Assembly (NCBI GenBank): GCA_019637095.1
Contig: JAHBWG010000011.1
Location: 87,093 to 151,092 of the forward strand
Source of the DNA: Sandaracinaceae bacterium
GTDB lineage: Bacteria > Myxococcota_A > Polyangia > Polyangiales > Sandaracinaceae
Reading direction: 5' to 3'
Length of the DNA stretch: 64,000 nucleotides
Shown here: piece after piece, positions 45,660-54,816 of the stretch
Position numbering within the stretch: the first letter of the stretch is position 1
How the letters are laid out: each line of letters starts with the position of its first letter
Notes under the pieces: generated by a model
The model's input: only the letters and a program-made list of their open reading frames with translations
Told to the model about the DNA's origin: nothing
Databases searched by the model: none
Position numbers and translations under genes: made by a program

Positions 45660-47603
45660 CTACGCCTCCGGGGCCTCGTCGCGCCACTCGAGCGCGCCGA
45701 GCTCGCACAAGAGCGCGATCCGCTCCGCCACGACGTCCGGCTCGCCGTTGGCCCGCGCGAGCTCGTCGAACGCGCGCGGCGCGGCGCAGGCCGTCAACAA
45801 CGCTTGCAGTGCTCCGGGCGGCGCGTCGAGCGGCCGCGCGGCGACGAGCCGGCGCCCACGGCGCGTGACTGGGCCCGCGTCGCCCCGCCCGAGCCGTCGC
45901 CGCATGCCCTCGGCGAGGATCGCCCAGGGCTCCATCACGATGCGGTGGGCGCGGCGCGGCGGCTCGAGGTCGCGGTAGAACGCCGCGGTGCCGTCGCGCC
46001 ATTCGAAGGTCGAGAGCAGCCGCTCGCGCGCGTGCTCGTCGAGGTGGTGCACCAACGCGACCGGCTCGATCAGGCCCATCCCCACGAGCGCCTCTCCGAG
46101 GCGGCCCTCGTAGTGCGGCAGGGCGGCGAGCGCGAGCGCGAGCTCGTGGCGCGCGATCACGCCGGCCTCGACGAGCGCCTCCCCGAGGAGGTCACCCGGC
46201 TGGTTCGAGGTCACGAACGCGGGGACCCCGCGCTCGAGGTAGAGCTCCTTCTGGATCGCGCCGGCCTCGCAGAGCAGGAGGCCCGTCTCTCTGGCGCGCA
46301 GGAGCTCGCCGAGCACGGCGACGAGCGAGCGCTCCGCGAGATCCCAGCGCTCTGCGGTCTCGCGCAGCGTGGTGCGCCGGCGCGCGTCCGGGGTGCGGCG
46401 CGAGCTCGGGAGGAACGCGGCGAGCTCGGGGATCGTCTCGAGCACGCGCCGGGGGCCGCCGGGCTCGAGGAGCCGATCCGTCGCCTCGACCTCGCCGGTG
46501 GTGACGGCGCGCACGAGCTCGGCGAGCGCGAACTCGCCGACGGGCGCGCCCGCGCGATCGACCGCGTACCGCGGGTGCTCGCTGTCCGTCGCGGGGTCGC
46601 GGCCGAAGCCGGGCTGCGCCTCGAGCGTCTTGTGCAGCGCCTTCTCCTCGGCCGCCGCGGTCGACGCGTCGAGGGCGCCGACGACGAGCGCGCCGAGCTC
46701 CGCTCGACAGAGCGCCACCGGCTGCGCGACGAACGGCGCGAGCGCGTCGCGCAGCGCCGCCGCGCTCGCGGTGCGATCCTCGGGGCGGCGCGCGAGCGCG
46801 CCGACGAGCGCGCGGCCGAGCCCCTCGGGCAGGCGCGGGACGACGTCGCGAAGCCCCGCGAGGTCTGCGTCGCGGATCGCGAGGAGCACGGCGATCTCGG
46901 TCGCGCCCGAGAAGAGCGGGCGGCCCGCGAGCAGCTCGGCGAGCACCGTCGCGGCAGAGAAGACGTCGGCGCGCGGATCGTCGTCGCGTCCCTCGACCTG
47001 CTCGGGCGCGAGGTAGCCGAGCTTGCCCTTCGCGCGCGACGCGACGCCGCCCGGCCGCTGCGTCGGTCGCGCGATCCCGAGGTCGCCGAGCTTCACGTCC
47101 CCGTGGACGGAGAGGAACACGTTGGACGGGCTCACGTCGCGGTGCACCACGCGCATGCGGTCGCCCCGCTCGTCGCGCAGGGCGTGGACCGCGTCGAGCC
47201 CGTCGAGGAGCTGCGTCGCGAGCCACACGCTCGTCGCGACGCTCGTCGCGCGCCCGGCCTCGCGCTGCCAGCGCAGCAGGCGGCGCAGATCCACGCCGAA
47301 CACGTACTCGAGCACCATGTACGGCACGCCGTCGTCGAGGCCGTGGTCGAGCACCGCGACGACGTTGGGGTGCGTGACGCGCGAGGCGAGCCGCACCTCG
47401 GCGTCGAACATCGCGCGGCGCGCCGGGTCGCTCGCGAGCTCCGGGAGCATCCGCTTGATCACGACGGAGCGATCGCCGCCGGCTGCCTGCGGGAGCAGCG
47501 CGCGGTAGACCTCCGCGACCGAGCCGACCGCGATGCGGTGCGCGAGCCGGTAGGGCCCGATGTCGCGGGTCGGCGCGTCGCCGAGCGGGGGGCGTCGGGC
47601 CAT
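45660..47603 (-). CDS. Ser/Thr protein kinase with GYF-like and DUF4388-like regions
   Basis: A 647-residue kinase. The domain (about 17-290) has a non-standard glycine loop (IAVGSVAEVYRA), Lys50, HRDVSPSN (154-161) and DLG (174-176) in place of DFG; catalytic Lys and Asp residues remain. Residues about 340-400 (YAVDRAGAPVGEFALAELV ... LEPGGPRRVLETIPELAAF) resemble a GYF_2 domain, and about 420-570 (GLLLCEAGAIQKELYLERG, TSNQPGDLLGEALVEAG, TFEWRDGTAAFY) a DUF4388/PATAN region, found in myxobacterial signalling proteins. It has no membrane segment. It lies 6 bp after the Cys-rich lipoprotein gene and 11 bp before the transmembrane kinase. Confidence 0.88.
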   Translation of the reverse strand: MARRPPLGDAPTRDIGPYRLAHRIAVGSVAEVYRALLPQAAGGDRSVVIKRMLPELASDPARRAMFDAEVRLASRVTHPNVVAVLDHGLDDGVPYMVLEYVFGVDLRRLLRWQREAGRATSVATSVWLATQLLDGLDAVHALRDERGDRMRVVHRDVSPSNVFLSVHGDVKLGDLGIARPTQRPGGVASRAKGKLGYLAPEQVEGRDDDPRADVFSAATVLAELLAGRPLFSGATEIAVLLAIRDADLAGLRDVVPRLPEGLGRALVGALARRPEDRTASAAALRDALAPFVAQPVALCRAELGALVVGALDASTAAAEEKALHKTLEAQPGFGRDPATDSEHPRYAVDRAGAPVGEFALAELVRAVTTGEVEATDRLLEPGGPRRVLETIPELAAFLPSSRRTPDARRRTTLRETAERWDLAERSLVAVLGELLRARETGLLLCEAGAIQKELYLERGVPAFVTSNQPGDLLGEALVEAGVIARHELALALAALPHYEGRLGEALVGMGLIEPVALVHHLDEHARERLLSTFEWRDGTAAFYRDLEPPRRAHRIVMEPWAILAEGMRRRLGRGDAGPVTRRGRRLVAARPLDAPPGALQALLTACAAPRAFDELARANGEPDVVAERIALLCELGALEWRDEAPEA

Positions 47604-47609
47604 CGCGCG

Positions 47610-48137
47610 TCAGCCGCCGTCGAGGAGCTCGCAGAGGTTGGCGATGCAGCGGCGTTCGCTCGTGCAGTCGCGGTCCTCGACGCACTCGAGCACGCAGCGC
47701 TGTCCGGGTCCGCACACGAGCGGGGCGGGGCAGTCGCTGTGGTAGATGCAGAGCTCCGCGAGCGGCTCGATGCACGCGCTCGCGCTCGACGCCGGGTCGC
47801 GCTCGCACGTCGCGCCGGGTCCGCAGTCGCGCGTCTCGCGGCACTCCGTGGTGCAGGTCGCGAAGCGGCACACGAGGCCGCTCGTGCACTCGCTCGTGAG
47901 CGTGCACGACGCCTCCTCGGGGAGCTGGCACGCGCCGCCCGCCGCGCCGACGAAGAGGCACCGCAGGCCCGCGCCGCAGTCGCGGGAGTCGAGGCACTGC
48001 CGGCGGCAGCGCTCGAGCGCGCAGACGAGCGGCGAGCCGCAGTCGCTGTTGAGCGAGCACTGCGCGCCGGTGCTCAGCTCCGGCCGCTCGCAGCCGAGCG
48101 CAGCGAGCGCGCAGAGGAACGCGAGCGCGCGCGTCAT
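47610..48137 (-). CDS. Small Cys-rich lipoprotein
   Basis: A 175-residue lipoprotein (signal AFLCALAALGC). The mature protein consists of five or six short repeats of the form C-x-x-x-x-(D/E)C-xxxLVC-xxxxC-xxxC-xxxxDC, for example QCSLNSDCGSPLVC and SCTLTSECTSGLVC. These resemble the disulfide-bonded repeats of myxobacterial surface proteins and match the N-terminal repeats of the RCC1 protein encoded just upstream, whose stop it overlaps (ATGA). It is likely to be a partner of that protein at the surface. Confidence 0.82.
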   Translation of the reverse strand: MTRALAFLCALAALGCERPELSTGAQCSLNSDCGSPLVCALERCRRQCLDSRDCGAGLRCLFVGAAGGACQLPEEASCTLTSECTSGLVCRFATCTTECRETRDCGPGATCERDPASSASACIEPLAELCIYHSDCPAPLVCGPGQRCVLECVEDRDCTSERRCIANLCELLDGG

Positions 48138-49873
48138 GGCCACGACACCGCCCTCGGGACGTGCGTGTCGGCGCCCGCCGAGCCGAGCTGGCCGTCGGTG
48201 TTCGAGCCCCAGCACGAGACCGACGCGCCCGTACGTGCGCAAGAGTGGTTGCTCCCTCCGACGACCTCGTCCGTCGCGCCGAGCCCGCTCACCGCGGCGG
48301 GCTCCAGCACGCGCCAGCCGGTCGCGCCGCCCGTCGGGCTGCCTGTCTGGCCGCTGAAGTTGTCGCCCCAGCAGAAGACCTGCGCGGCGGTGCGCGCGCA
48401 GCTGTGCGTGCTGCCGAGCGCGATCTGGAGCGCCGCCGCGCCGAGCGGCATCGTCGGCATCGGGCGCCCGCGCGAGGGGCCCATCGTTCCGTCGCCGAGC
48501 TGGCCCAGGTTGTTGTTGCCCCAGCAGAGCACGTCGGCGCCGACGATCGCACAGGTGTGCGTCGTGCCGGCGGCCACGTGGCTCGCGCCGCGCGCCTCGG
48601 GCACCTCGGTCGGCGTCGGGATGTCCGCGCCGATCGTCCCGCTGCCGACCTGGCCGTCGGCGTTCTCGCCCCAGCAGTAGACGCGGCCGTCGCGCACGCG
48701 CGCGCAGGTGTGGCCCCCGAAGGCGCTCACCTGCACCGGCGCCGCGGGCAGCGCGACCTCGCGCGGGCTGGGCACCGGCGTCGCGGACACCGCGCCGCCT
48801 CCGAGCTGACCCGACCGGTCATCGCCCCAACAGAAGAGGCGATCGCTCGCGATCGCGCACGTGTGGTTGGCGCCGAGCGCGAGGTCGGTCGGCGCGGACG
48901 GAAGGCCCCCCACGCTCGCCGGCGACGTGCGCCGGGCCCCCGCCGCTCCGATGCCGAGCTGCCCCTGCTCGTTGGCCCCCCAGCACGCGAGGCCGCTCGC
49001 GCTCACGGCGCACGTGTGCGCGGCGCCGCCGCTCGCCATGGTCACGCCGCTCAGCGCGTGGCGGAACGGCGAGGGCGCGGGGCTCGTCGTCCCGTCGCCG
49101 ATCTGTCCTTCGGTGTTGAGGCCCCAGCAGCGCAGATCGTCGGGGGCTCGGGCCGCGCACGTGTGCCCGAAGCCGCCGCCCATGCTCGGCGGCCCCGGTC
49201 CGATCGGCGCCATCGTGCCCCCGTCCTCGCCCGCGTCGGTGCTCGCGTCGGGACCCCCGTCGTCGCCCGCGTCCATCGCGGTCCCCGCGTCCCGCTCCGT
49301 CCCCGCGTCGTTCGCCGGCGCTGGCACCACGCACACCGTCGGCGCGCTCGCGGTGTCGCAGCGCGTCCCGTCACGGCAGTCGCGATCCGTCCGGCACTGC
49401 TCGCGGCAGCGGCGGTCCGGCGTGCAGATGTAGGGCGCCGCGCAGTCGCTGTTGAGCTGGCACTCGGTGTCGGCGACGTCGCGACAGCCGAGCATGCCCG
49501 CGTCGTCCGGCTGGCAGCGCGCGCCGGGCGGACAGTCGACGTCGCGCTCGCACGCGTTCGTGCAGCGACCGAAGCGGCACACCAGGAAGTCGGGGCACTC
49601 GCTCGCGAGCGCGCAGCTCGTCTCCTCGGGCAGCTGACACGCGCCGAGCCCGTCGCGATCGCGCACGCACTCGAGCCCGACCGCGCAGTCGCGCATCTCG
49701 CGACACTCCACGCGGCAGCGCCCGAGGCGGCACACGAGGCGCGCCGAGCACTCGGTGTTGAGCTCGCACTGGCCGCCCGGGTCGTAGCTCGGGCGCGGCG
49801 CGCACGCGCCCGCGAGCGCGAGGCACGCGAGCGAGAGGAGGATGCGTCGGGCGCCGCCGGAGTAACGCGACAT
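48134..49873 (-). CDS. RCC1-repeat surface lipoprotein with Cys-rich N-terminus
   Basis: A 579-residue lipoprotein (signal LSLACLALAGAC). Residues about 25-185 carry Cys-rich repeats like those of the next gene (QCELNTECSARLVC, SCALASECPDFLVC). A DAG-rich linker follows (about 190-230). The remaining 350 residues form seven RCC1 blades with the pattern HTCA...CWG-xNxxGQ(L/I)G, the disulfide version common in myxobacteria. RCC1 blades make a propeller for protein contacts. The first gene of a five-gene minus-strand operon leading to two kinases, it is a candidate extracellular input module. ATG at 49873 begins the signal. Confidence 0.88.
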   Translation of the reverse strand: MSRYSGGARRILLSLACLALAGACAPRPSYDPGGQCELNTECSARLVCRLGRCRVECREMRDCAVGLECVRDRDGLGACQLPEETSCALASECPDFLVCRFGRCTNACERDVDCPPGARCQPDDAGMLGCRDVADTECQLNSDCAAPYICTPDRRCREQCRTDRDCRDGTRCDTASAPTVCVVPAPANDAGTERDAGTAMDAGDDGGPDASTDAGEDGGTMAPIGPGPPSMGGGFGHTCAARAPDDLRCWGLNTEGQIGDGTTSPAPSPFRHALSGVTMASGGAAHTCAVSASGLACWGANEQGQLGIGAAGARRTSPASVGGLPSAPTDLALGANHTCAIASDRLFCWGDDRSGQLGGGAVSATPVPSPREVALPAAPVQVSAFGGHTCARVRDGRVYCWGENADGQVGSGTIGADIPTPTEVPEARGASHVAAGTTHTCAIVGADVLCWGNNNLGQLGDGTMGPSRGRPMPTMPLGAAALQIALGSTHSCARTAAQVFCWGDNFSGQTGSPTGGATGWRVLEPAAVSGLGATDEVVGGSNHSCARTGASVSCWGSNTDGQLGSAGADTHVPRAVSWP

Positions 49874-49938
49874 CGCTCGGAGGAGGGGGCCGACGAGCCG
49901 GCCCTCCGTAGAACTTACCAGAGCTCGGTGGAGCGCGC

Positions 49939-49967
49939 TTGATCCCGGTGTACGAATGCTGCACAAT
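49939..49967 (+). promoter_or_regulatory. Possible sigma-70 promoter
   Basis: TTGATC (49939-49944), 17-bp spacer, CACAAT (49962-49967). The start would lie about 35 bases before the TTG start of the lipoprotein at 50010. The region is divergent with the RCC1 operon. Confidence 0.5.
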
Positions 49968-50009
49968 GCCCTTGGTCAGTCTGGATTCGCCAGCCCAAAG
50001 GAGCGCCCG

Positions 50010-50909
50010 TTGCATCTTCGCCTCCTCCTCGCCGCATCGCTCTTCGCCACGGGCTGTGTCTCGGGTGACGACACGGACGTGCTGGGCGCGAGCCTGTCGG
50101 TCACCGATCGCTGCCAGGTCGACGGCGTCGGCACGTTGCCCGGCGGCGACGTCGGCAGCGGGCTCGTACGCGGCGGCGACACCGGCGCGACCGGGACGTG
50201 GCGACACGACTCGCCGACGCACGGCGTGATCCTCGCGACGCCCGATTGGATCCTCTGCCGCATCAACGGCGCGACGCTCGCGGACTTCGCGGGCGACGCC
50301 GAGGTCGACGGCGTCGGCGGCTACACCTACCGCGTGAGCGTGCAGGATCGCGGCGACGGCGGCGACGGCGCGCTCGTCCCGGGGACGCCGGGGGTAGAGA
50401 CGCTGCGCGCGTCGCGCTTCCACCGCCCGACGCGCTTCGTCGACGCCACGCTGCCGATCGCCGGCGACGCCGCGCGCGTCACGATTCCGGCGTCGCTGCC
50501 GGTCGTCGTCGGCGCGTCGGGCAACGGCATGGCGGTGCTCTCCTTCACGCGTGAGGACACCGGCGACACGATCGACTGCCGCTACCACGGCAACGGCCGC
50601 CGCGGCCGCGGTGGGGACGCGTACGAGCTGCGCCACTGCGTCGGGCTGCACGGGCTGCCGCCGGTCGTCGCCGGCGACACGGTCGACGTCGTCGCGATGA
50701 GCCTGCGCGTGCAGAACAGCGACTCCACTTCGCCCGGCTGCACGATCGAGACGACGGTGAGCGTCGACCTCGAGGTCGTCCCGCTCACCTACGAGGCCCC
50801 CGAGCGCGACGTCTACCGCATCGCGGTCTTCGCGCCCGACGGCAGCGACTTCCTCGACGTCGGCGGCACGCTCGCGAGCGGCGACTTCCGGGTCACCACG
50901 TTCGATTGA
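50010..50909 (+). CDS. Lipoprotein of unknown function
   Basis: A 299-residue lipoprotein with signal LHLRLLLAASLFATGC. TTG at 50010 is chosen because AAAGGAGC gives a good Shine-Dalgarno and the signal starts there. The mature part contains repeated beta-strand segments and several cysteines (DRCQVDGVG, WILCRINGATL, IDCRYHGNG, LRHCVGLHG, SPGCTIETT) without a known domain. It is divergent from the RCC1 operon and convergent with asnB. Confidence 0.72.
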   Translation: MHLRLLLAASLFATGCVSGDDTDVLGASLSVTDRCQVDGVGTLPGGDVGSGLVRGGDTGATGTWRHDSPTHGVILATPDWILCRINGATLADFAGDAEVDGVGGYTYRVSVQDRGDGGDGALVPGTPGVETLRASRFHRPTRFVDATLPIAGDAARVTIPASLPVVVGASGNGMAVLSFTREDTGDTIDCRYHGNGRRGRGGDAYELRHCVGLHGLPPVVAGDTVDVVAMSLRVQNSDSTSPGCTIETTVSVDLEVVPLTYEAPERDVYRIAVFAPDGSDFLDVGGTLASGDFRVTTFD

Positions 50910-50933
50910 GCTGCGCGACGGCCGCTCGACGGC

Positions 50934-52898
50934 TCACCGCTTCGGCGCGAAGCGCGCGGGCGGCACGTCGAGCCCGCGGGTGTGCTGGCGGGCGAGGAGC
51001 TGCGTGCCGAGCACGAGCGAGAGGACGAGCTCGCGCCGGAGGTGATCGACGTGGGTCGGGGGCGCCGCAGCGAGCTCCGCGCGCAGCGCCGCGACCTCCC
51101 GTGGATCGAACAGGCCGAGGTCGCGCACCGCGCGCTCCGAGAGCGCCTCGTCGACGAACGGCGGCGCGCCCTCCGAGAAGAACCACGGCGCGATGGGTGT
51201 CGCGAACGGTTGCTTCTTGCGCCGCGTGATCGCGGGCGGCAACAGATCGGCGACCGCGCGGCGCAGGACCGCCTTCTCGCGCAGCCCCTGCATCTTCATC
51301 GCGGGGGGGATCGCGAGCGCGTGCTCGACGACGCGCTCGTCGAGGAACGGCACGCGCACCTCGACCCCGTGCGCCATCGACGAGCGATCCGAGATGACGA
51401 GGATCCACGCCGGCAGGCGCGTGCGCAGCTCGAGCCCGATCTCCGCGTCGAGCGGGTCGAGCCGGGCGTGGTCGGGCGGCAGCGCGGCCGCGAAGCCCTC
51501 GGGCGGCTCGAGGATCGGCCGCACGCGGCGGCCGTCCGGGGCGAGCAGGCGCTCGCGCCGCACGTCGAGGAGCTGCCACGCGCCGAGCCACGGCGGAGCG
51601 ATGCCCCAGCGCGCCTCGACCGCGCGGCGCGACGCGCGCGGCGCGATCGCGCGCCCGAGGCCGCGCGGCTGGCCGGAGGCGCGCGCCGCGAGCCCGATCA
51701 GCGTGGAGGCCGCGCCCTCGAGCCCGAGCGCGCCGAGCCCGCGCCGCAGGCGCGCCGCCTTGAACACGTCGTAGCCGCCGAGGAGCTCGTCGGCGCCATC
51801 ACCCGAGAGCACCGCGAAGCGCCCGCGTGCGCGCTCCGCCTCCGCGAGCGCGAGGCCCCCGATCGCGCCGGGCACGATCAGCGGCAGCTCGAGCGCCCAG
51901 ATCATCTCCGGCAGCCGCGCCGCCGACGCCTCGCTCAGCGTGACGAGCTCCGCGCGCGCGCCGAGCCGCGCCGCGACCTCTGCCGCGTGCCGCGACTCGT
52001 CGAAGCGCTCGCGCATCGGCCCCGCGAACGCGAGCGAGAACGCGTCGAGCGGGCGCCCGCGCACCTCGCGCGCGAGCGCCGCGATCGCCGAGGAGTCGAG
52101 CCCACCCGAGACCATCGCGCCGAGCTCCACGTCCCCCATCAGGTGATCGCGCACGGCCTCGCGCAGCACCTCGCGGAGCTCCCCCGCGATCGTCTCCACG
52201 CTCCCGCGCCGGTGCGCGCCCTTCGGGACGAGCGGGAGCGAGGCGTAGGCTCGCTCGGCGAGCGCCGCGCCGGGCTGCGCGAGCGCGACGTGCCCGGGCC
52301 GCAGCGCGCGCACGCCCTCGAACATCGAGCGCGGCGGGAACGGGTAGCCGAACGAGAAGAGATCATCGAGCGCGTCGCGATCGATCGCCGCGCGCACGAG
52401 GCCCGACGCGAAGATCGCCTTGGCCTCCGACGCGACGACGAGGAAGTCGCGCGTCTGCGCGACGAAGAGCGGCTTGATGCCGAGCCGATCGCGCGCGAGG
52501 AGCAGCCGTCGCTCGGCGGCGTCCCACAGCGCGATCGCGAACATGCCGTGGAGCCGCGCGACGAAGTCCTCGCCGTGCGCGTCGTAGAGGTGCGGGACGA
52601 CCGCGGTGTCGCACGGATCGTCGAGCGGTCGGTCGAGCTCGGCGCGCAGCGCCACGTGATCGTAGATCTCGCCGTTCACCACCGCGACGGTGCCGGGGCG
52701 CGCGCCGCGGTGCGGCTGCGCGCCGCCTTCGACGCCGACGAGCGCGAGCCGCGTCGCGCCGAGCAACACGTGCGGGTCGGCGTACGCGCCCCAGTCGTCC
52801 GGGCCGCGATGCGCGAGCGCGGCGCCCATCCGCTCGAGCGCGCTCGCCTCGGGCAGAGGTCGCTCGCCGAGCCGGAGGATCGCGACGACGCCGCACAT
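50934..52898 (-). CDS. asnB: Glutamine-dependent asparagine synthetase
   Basis: A 654-residue AsnB-type enzyme. The glutamine amidotransferase domain begins at Cys2 (MCGVVAILRL) and includes HRGPDDWG, VVNGEIYDH and HGMFAIALWD. The synthetase domain starts about residue 240 with the PP-loop SGGLDSSAIAAL; LSGDGADELLGGYDVFKAA is a second nucleotide-site motif and PFLDERVVEHAL a further family motif. It converts aspartate and glutamine to asparagine with ATP, or acts as an amidotransferase in cell-envelope or secondary metabolism, as many duplicated AsnB proteins do. It stands alone. Confidence 0.92.
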   Translation of the reverse strand: MCGVVAILRLGERPLPEASALERMGAALAHRGPDDWGAYADPHVLLGATRLALVGVEGGAQPHRGARPGTVAVVNGEIYDHVALRAELDRPLDDPCDTAVVPHLYDAHGEDFVARLHGMFAIALWDAAERRLLLARDRLGIKPLFVAQTRDFLVVASEAKAIFASGLVRAAIDRDALDDLFSFGYPFPPRSMFEGVRALRPGHVALAQPGAALAERAYASLPLVPKGAHRRGSVETIAGELREVLREAVRDHLMGDVELGAMVSGGLDSSAIAALAREVRGRPLDAFSLAFAGPMRERFDESRHAAEVAARLGARAELVTLSEASAARLPEMIWALELPLIVPGAIGGLALAEAERARGRFAVLSGDGADELLGGYDVFKAARLRRGLGALGLEGAASTLIGLAARASGQPRGLGRAIAPRASRRAVEARWGIAPPWLGAWQLLDVRRERLLAPDGRRVRPILEPPEGFAAALPPDHARLDPLDAEIGLELRTRLPAWILVISDRSSMAHGVEVRVPFLDERVVEHALAIPPAMKMQGLREKAVLRRAVADLLPPAITRRKKQPFATPIAPWFFSEGAPPFVDEALSERAVRDLGLFDPREVAALRAELAAAPPTHVDHLRRELVLSLVLGTQLLARQHTRGLDVPPARFAPKR

Positions 52899-52985
52899 GC
52901 TGCTCGCTCCGGCGCCATCGTAGCGCCTCGCGCGCCGCGCGCCCCGATCGGTCGGCGCTCGCAGCGAACGAAGAGACGCGGGCCC

Positions 52986-53261
52986 TCACGGGCAGAGGCA
53001 CACGCCGGGGTACACCGTATACACATCCGCCGCTGGCGGTCCGCCTTCGAACGTCTCCCCTCGGGACTGGAGGCAGTAGGTGCACGGGTAGCCACCCGCG
53101 AGGATGTCGCAGCCCAGGTCGAACGAGACGTCAGGCGTGTAGGTCCCGCTGCAGACCGGCGTCGAGCCGTCCGCCGGGGCGGGAGGTGAGGGCTCCGAGC
53201 GGGCACAGCCGACCGCGAACAGCGCGGCGACGAGCGCGAGGGTGAGAAGTTCTCGATGCAT
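52986..53261 (-). CDS. Short Cys-rich lipoprotein
   Basis: A 91-residue lipoprotein (LLTLALVAALFAVGC). The mature 70 residues contain six cysteines (VCSGTYTPDVSFDLGCD, YPCTYC, GVCLC), so two or three disulfides are likely. No family recognised. It is divergent from the MopE-like lipoprotein. Confidence 0.65.
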   Translation of the reverse strand: MHRELLTLALVAALFAVGCARSEPSPPAPADGSTPVCSGTYTPDVSFDLGCDILAGGYPCTYCLQSRGETFEGGPPAADVYTVYPGVCLCP

Positions 53262-53423
53262 GTCCGACGCCTAGCTTCTCCTGGGCCGGCACGCACGGCG
53301 AGCGTCGCCGCAGATCGCGGGCGAGGCGGTGCCAGCTGCCTGCCGCTGCGCACGAGCGGGCCGCCGCGTGAGCCCTCCTCGTGCTTCGATGGTAGGGTGT
53401 TCTCGCTGACTTCTGGAGGACCC

Positions 53424-54803
53424 ATGCGCGCTCGCTCGATCGCCACGCTCTCGTTCTTCGTTCTGCTCGCCGGCTGCGACGACGCACCGGGAGGCCCCGA
53501 AGACGGCGGAACGAGCGGGATGGACGCCGGGCTCGACGCGTCCGTGGGCGTCGAGTGCGCCGGCGCGGCGGATGGGACGGCGTGTGGGTCGGAGCTCATC
53601 TGCCTCGCGGGGGCGTGCGGCCTCTCTCGATGCGGGGACGGCTACGTCGACGCCGCGCGCGAGGAAGAGTGCGACGACGGCAACGGGGTCGCGTTCGACG
53701 GGTGCGAGCCGGGGAGCTGCACGCTCACTTGTCGCGCCGACGCCGACTGCGATGACGGCGCGGCGTGCAACGGCGCCGAGACCTGCGCGGGGACACCCGC
53801 GGTGTGCGTCGCCGGCGCGCCTCCGGCGGACGGCTCGGCGTGCACCCGCCCAGGCATGGACGACGGCGTCTGTCGCGCCCGCCTCTGCGTCGGCGCGGGC
53901 TGCGGCAACGGCGTCGTCGAGGACGAAGAGGCGTGCGACGACGGGAACGAGGTGCCCGGAGACGGCTGCGAGCCCGACTGCACGTACACGTGTGAGACGG
54001 ACGCGGACTGCAACGACGAGGACGTGTGCAATGGGGAGGAGACGTGCGACGTCGCGGCGCACACGTGCGTCCCGGGGACCGCGTTGGACTGCGACGACGG
54101 GAGCCCGTGCACGATGAACCTCTGCTCGCCGAGCGAGGGGTGCTCGAACCCGCTCATCGACGAGGATGGCGACGGCCACGCGCCGATGTCGCTCGGACCC
54201 TGCGGAACGGACTGCAACGACGCGAACCCGAGCGTGTACGTCGGCGCCCCGGAGCTGTGCGACGGGATCGACAACAACTGCAACGGCATGACCGACGAGA
54301 CCGCGCCCACCTGGTACGTCGACTGTGACGCCGACGGCTACGCGGCCTCGACCGACGGCGCGAGGGTCGGCTGCGACGCGCCTCCGGCCTCGGCTACGGG
54401 ATGCGGGGGCGGCTGGACCGCGCGGCGGCCCGTCGACATGGCGAGCACCGACTGTCACGACAATAACAGGAACGTCCACCCGGGCCAGGTGCTGTACTTC
54501 GAGTCGCCCTACACGCGGATCGGCGGCGGCTCGTCCTACGACTACAACTGTGATGGCGTGGACACGAGGCGGTTCGGCTGCACTCCGTCCGATGGGAGCT
54601 GCGGCACGCGGTGCGATGGCGGGTTCATGCCCAGGACCGACACGAACCCCAACGGCTGCACGTACGTCTGCATCGGCGGAACGTGCAGTCGAAGCACCCC
54701 TCCCGCCTGCGGCGTGACCGCGAGCTACAAGAGCTGCGCCGCGCTCTCGGGTGGCGGGTGCATCCAGTCGATCCCGGCCAACCGGCGGCAGAGCTGTCGC
54801 TGA
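53424..54803 (+). CDS. DUF4215/MopE-like Cys-rich lipoprotein
   Basis: A 459-residue lipoprotein (signal TLSFFVLLAGC) with a strong Shine-Dalgarno GGAGGA at 53415-53420, which fixes the start. Two DUF4215 repeats (CGDGYVDAAREEECDDGN; CGNGVVEDEEACDDGNEVPGDGC) occur at about 70-190. A MopE-type motif follows (DADGDG-like DEDGDGHA, CNDANPSVYVGAPELCDGIDNNCNG, about 255-290). MopE-related motifs bind metal or act in surface proteins. The C-terminal 130 residues are Cys-rich without a match. It is likely secreted to the outer surface. Confidence 0.85.
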   Translation: MRARSIATLSFFVLLAGCDDAPGGPEDGGTSGMDAGLDASVGVECAGAADGTACGSELICLAGACGLSRCGDGYVDAAREEECDDGNGVAFDGCEPGSCTLTCRADADCDDGAACNGAETCAGTPAVCVAGAPPADGSACTRPGMDDGVCRARLCVGAGCGNGVVEDEEACDDGNEVPGDGCEPDCTYTCETDADCNDEDVCNGEETCDVAAHTCVPGTALDCDDGSPCTMNLCSPSEGCSNPLIDEDGDGHAPMSLGPCGTDCNDANPSVYVGAPELCDGIDNNCNGMTDETAPTWYVDCDADGYAASTDGARVGCDAPPASATGCGGGWTARRPVDMASTDCHDNNRNVHPGQVLYFESPYTRIGGGSSYDYNCDGVDTRRFGCTPSDGSCGTRCDGGFMPRTDTNPNGCTYVCIGGTCSRSTPPACGVTASYKSCAALSGGGCIQSIPANRRQSCR

Positions 54804-54816
54804 AGAGGCCCCGCGC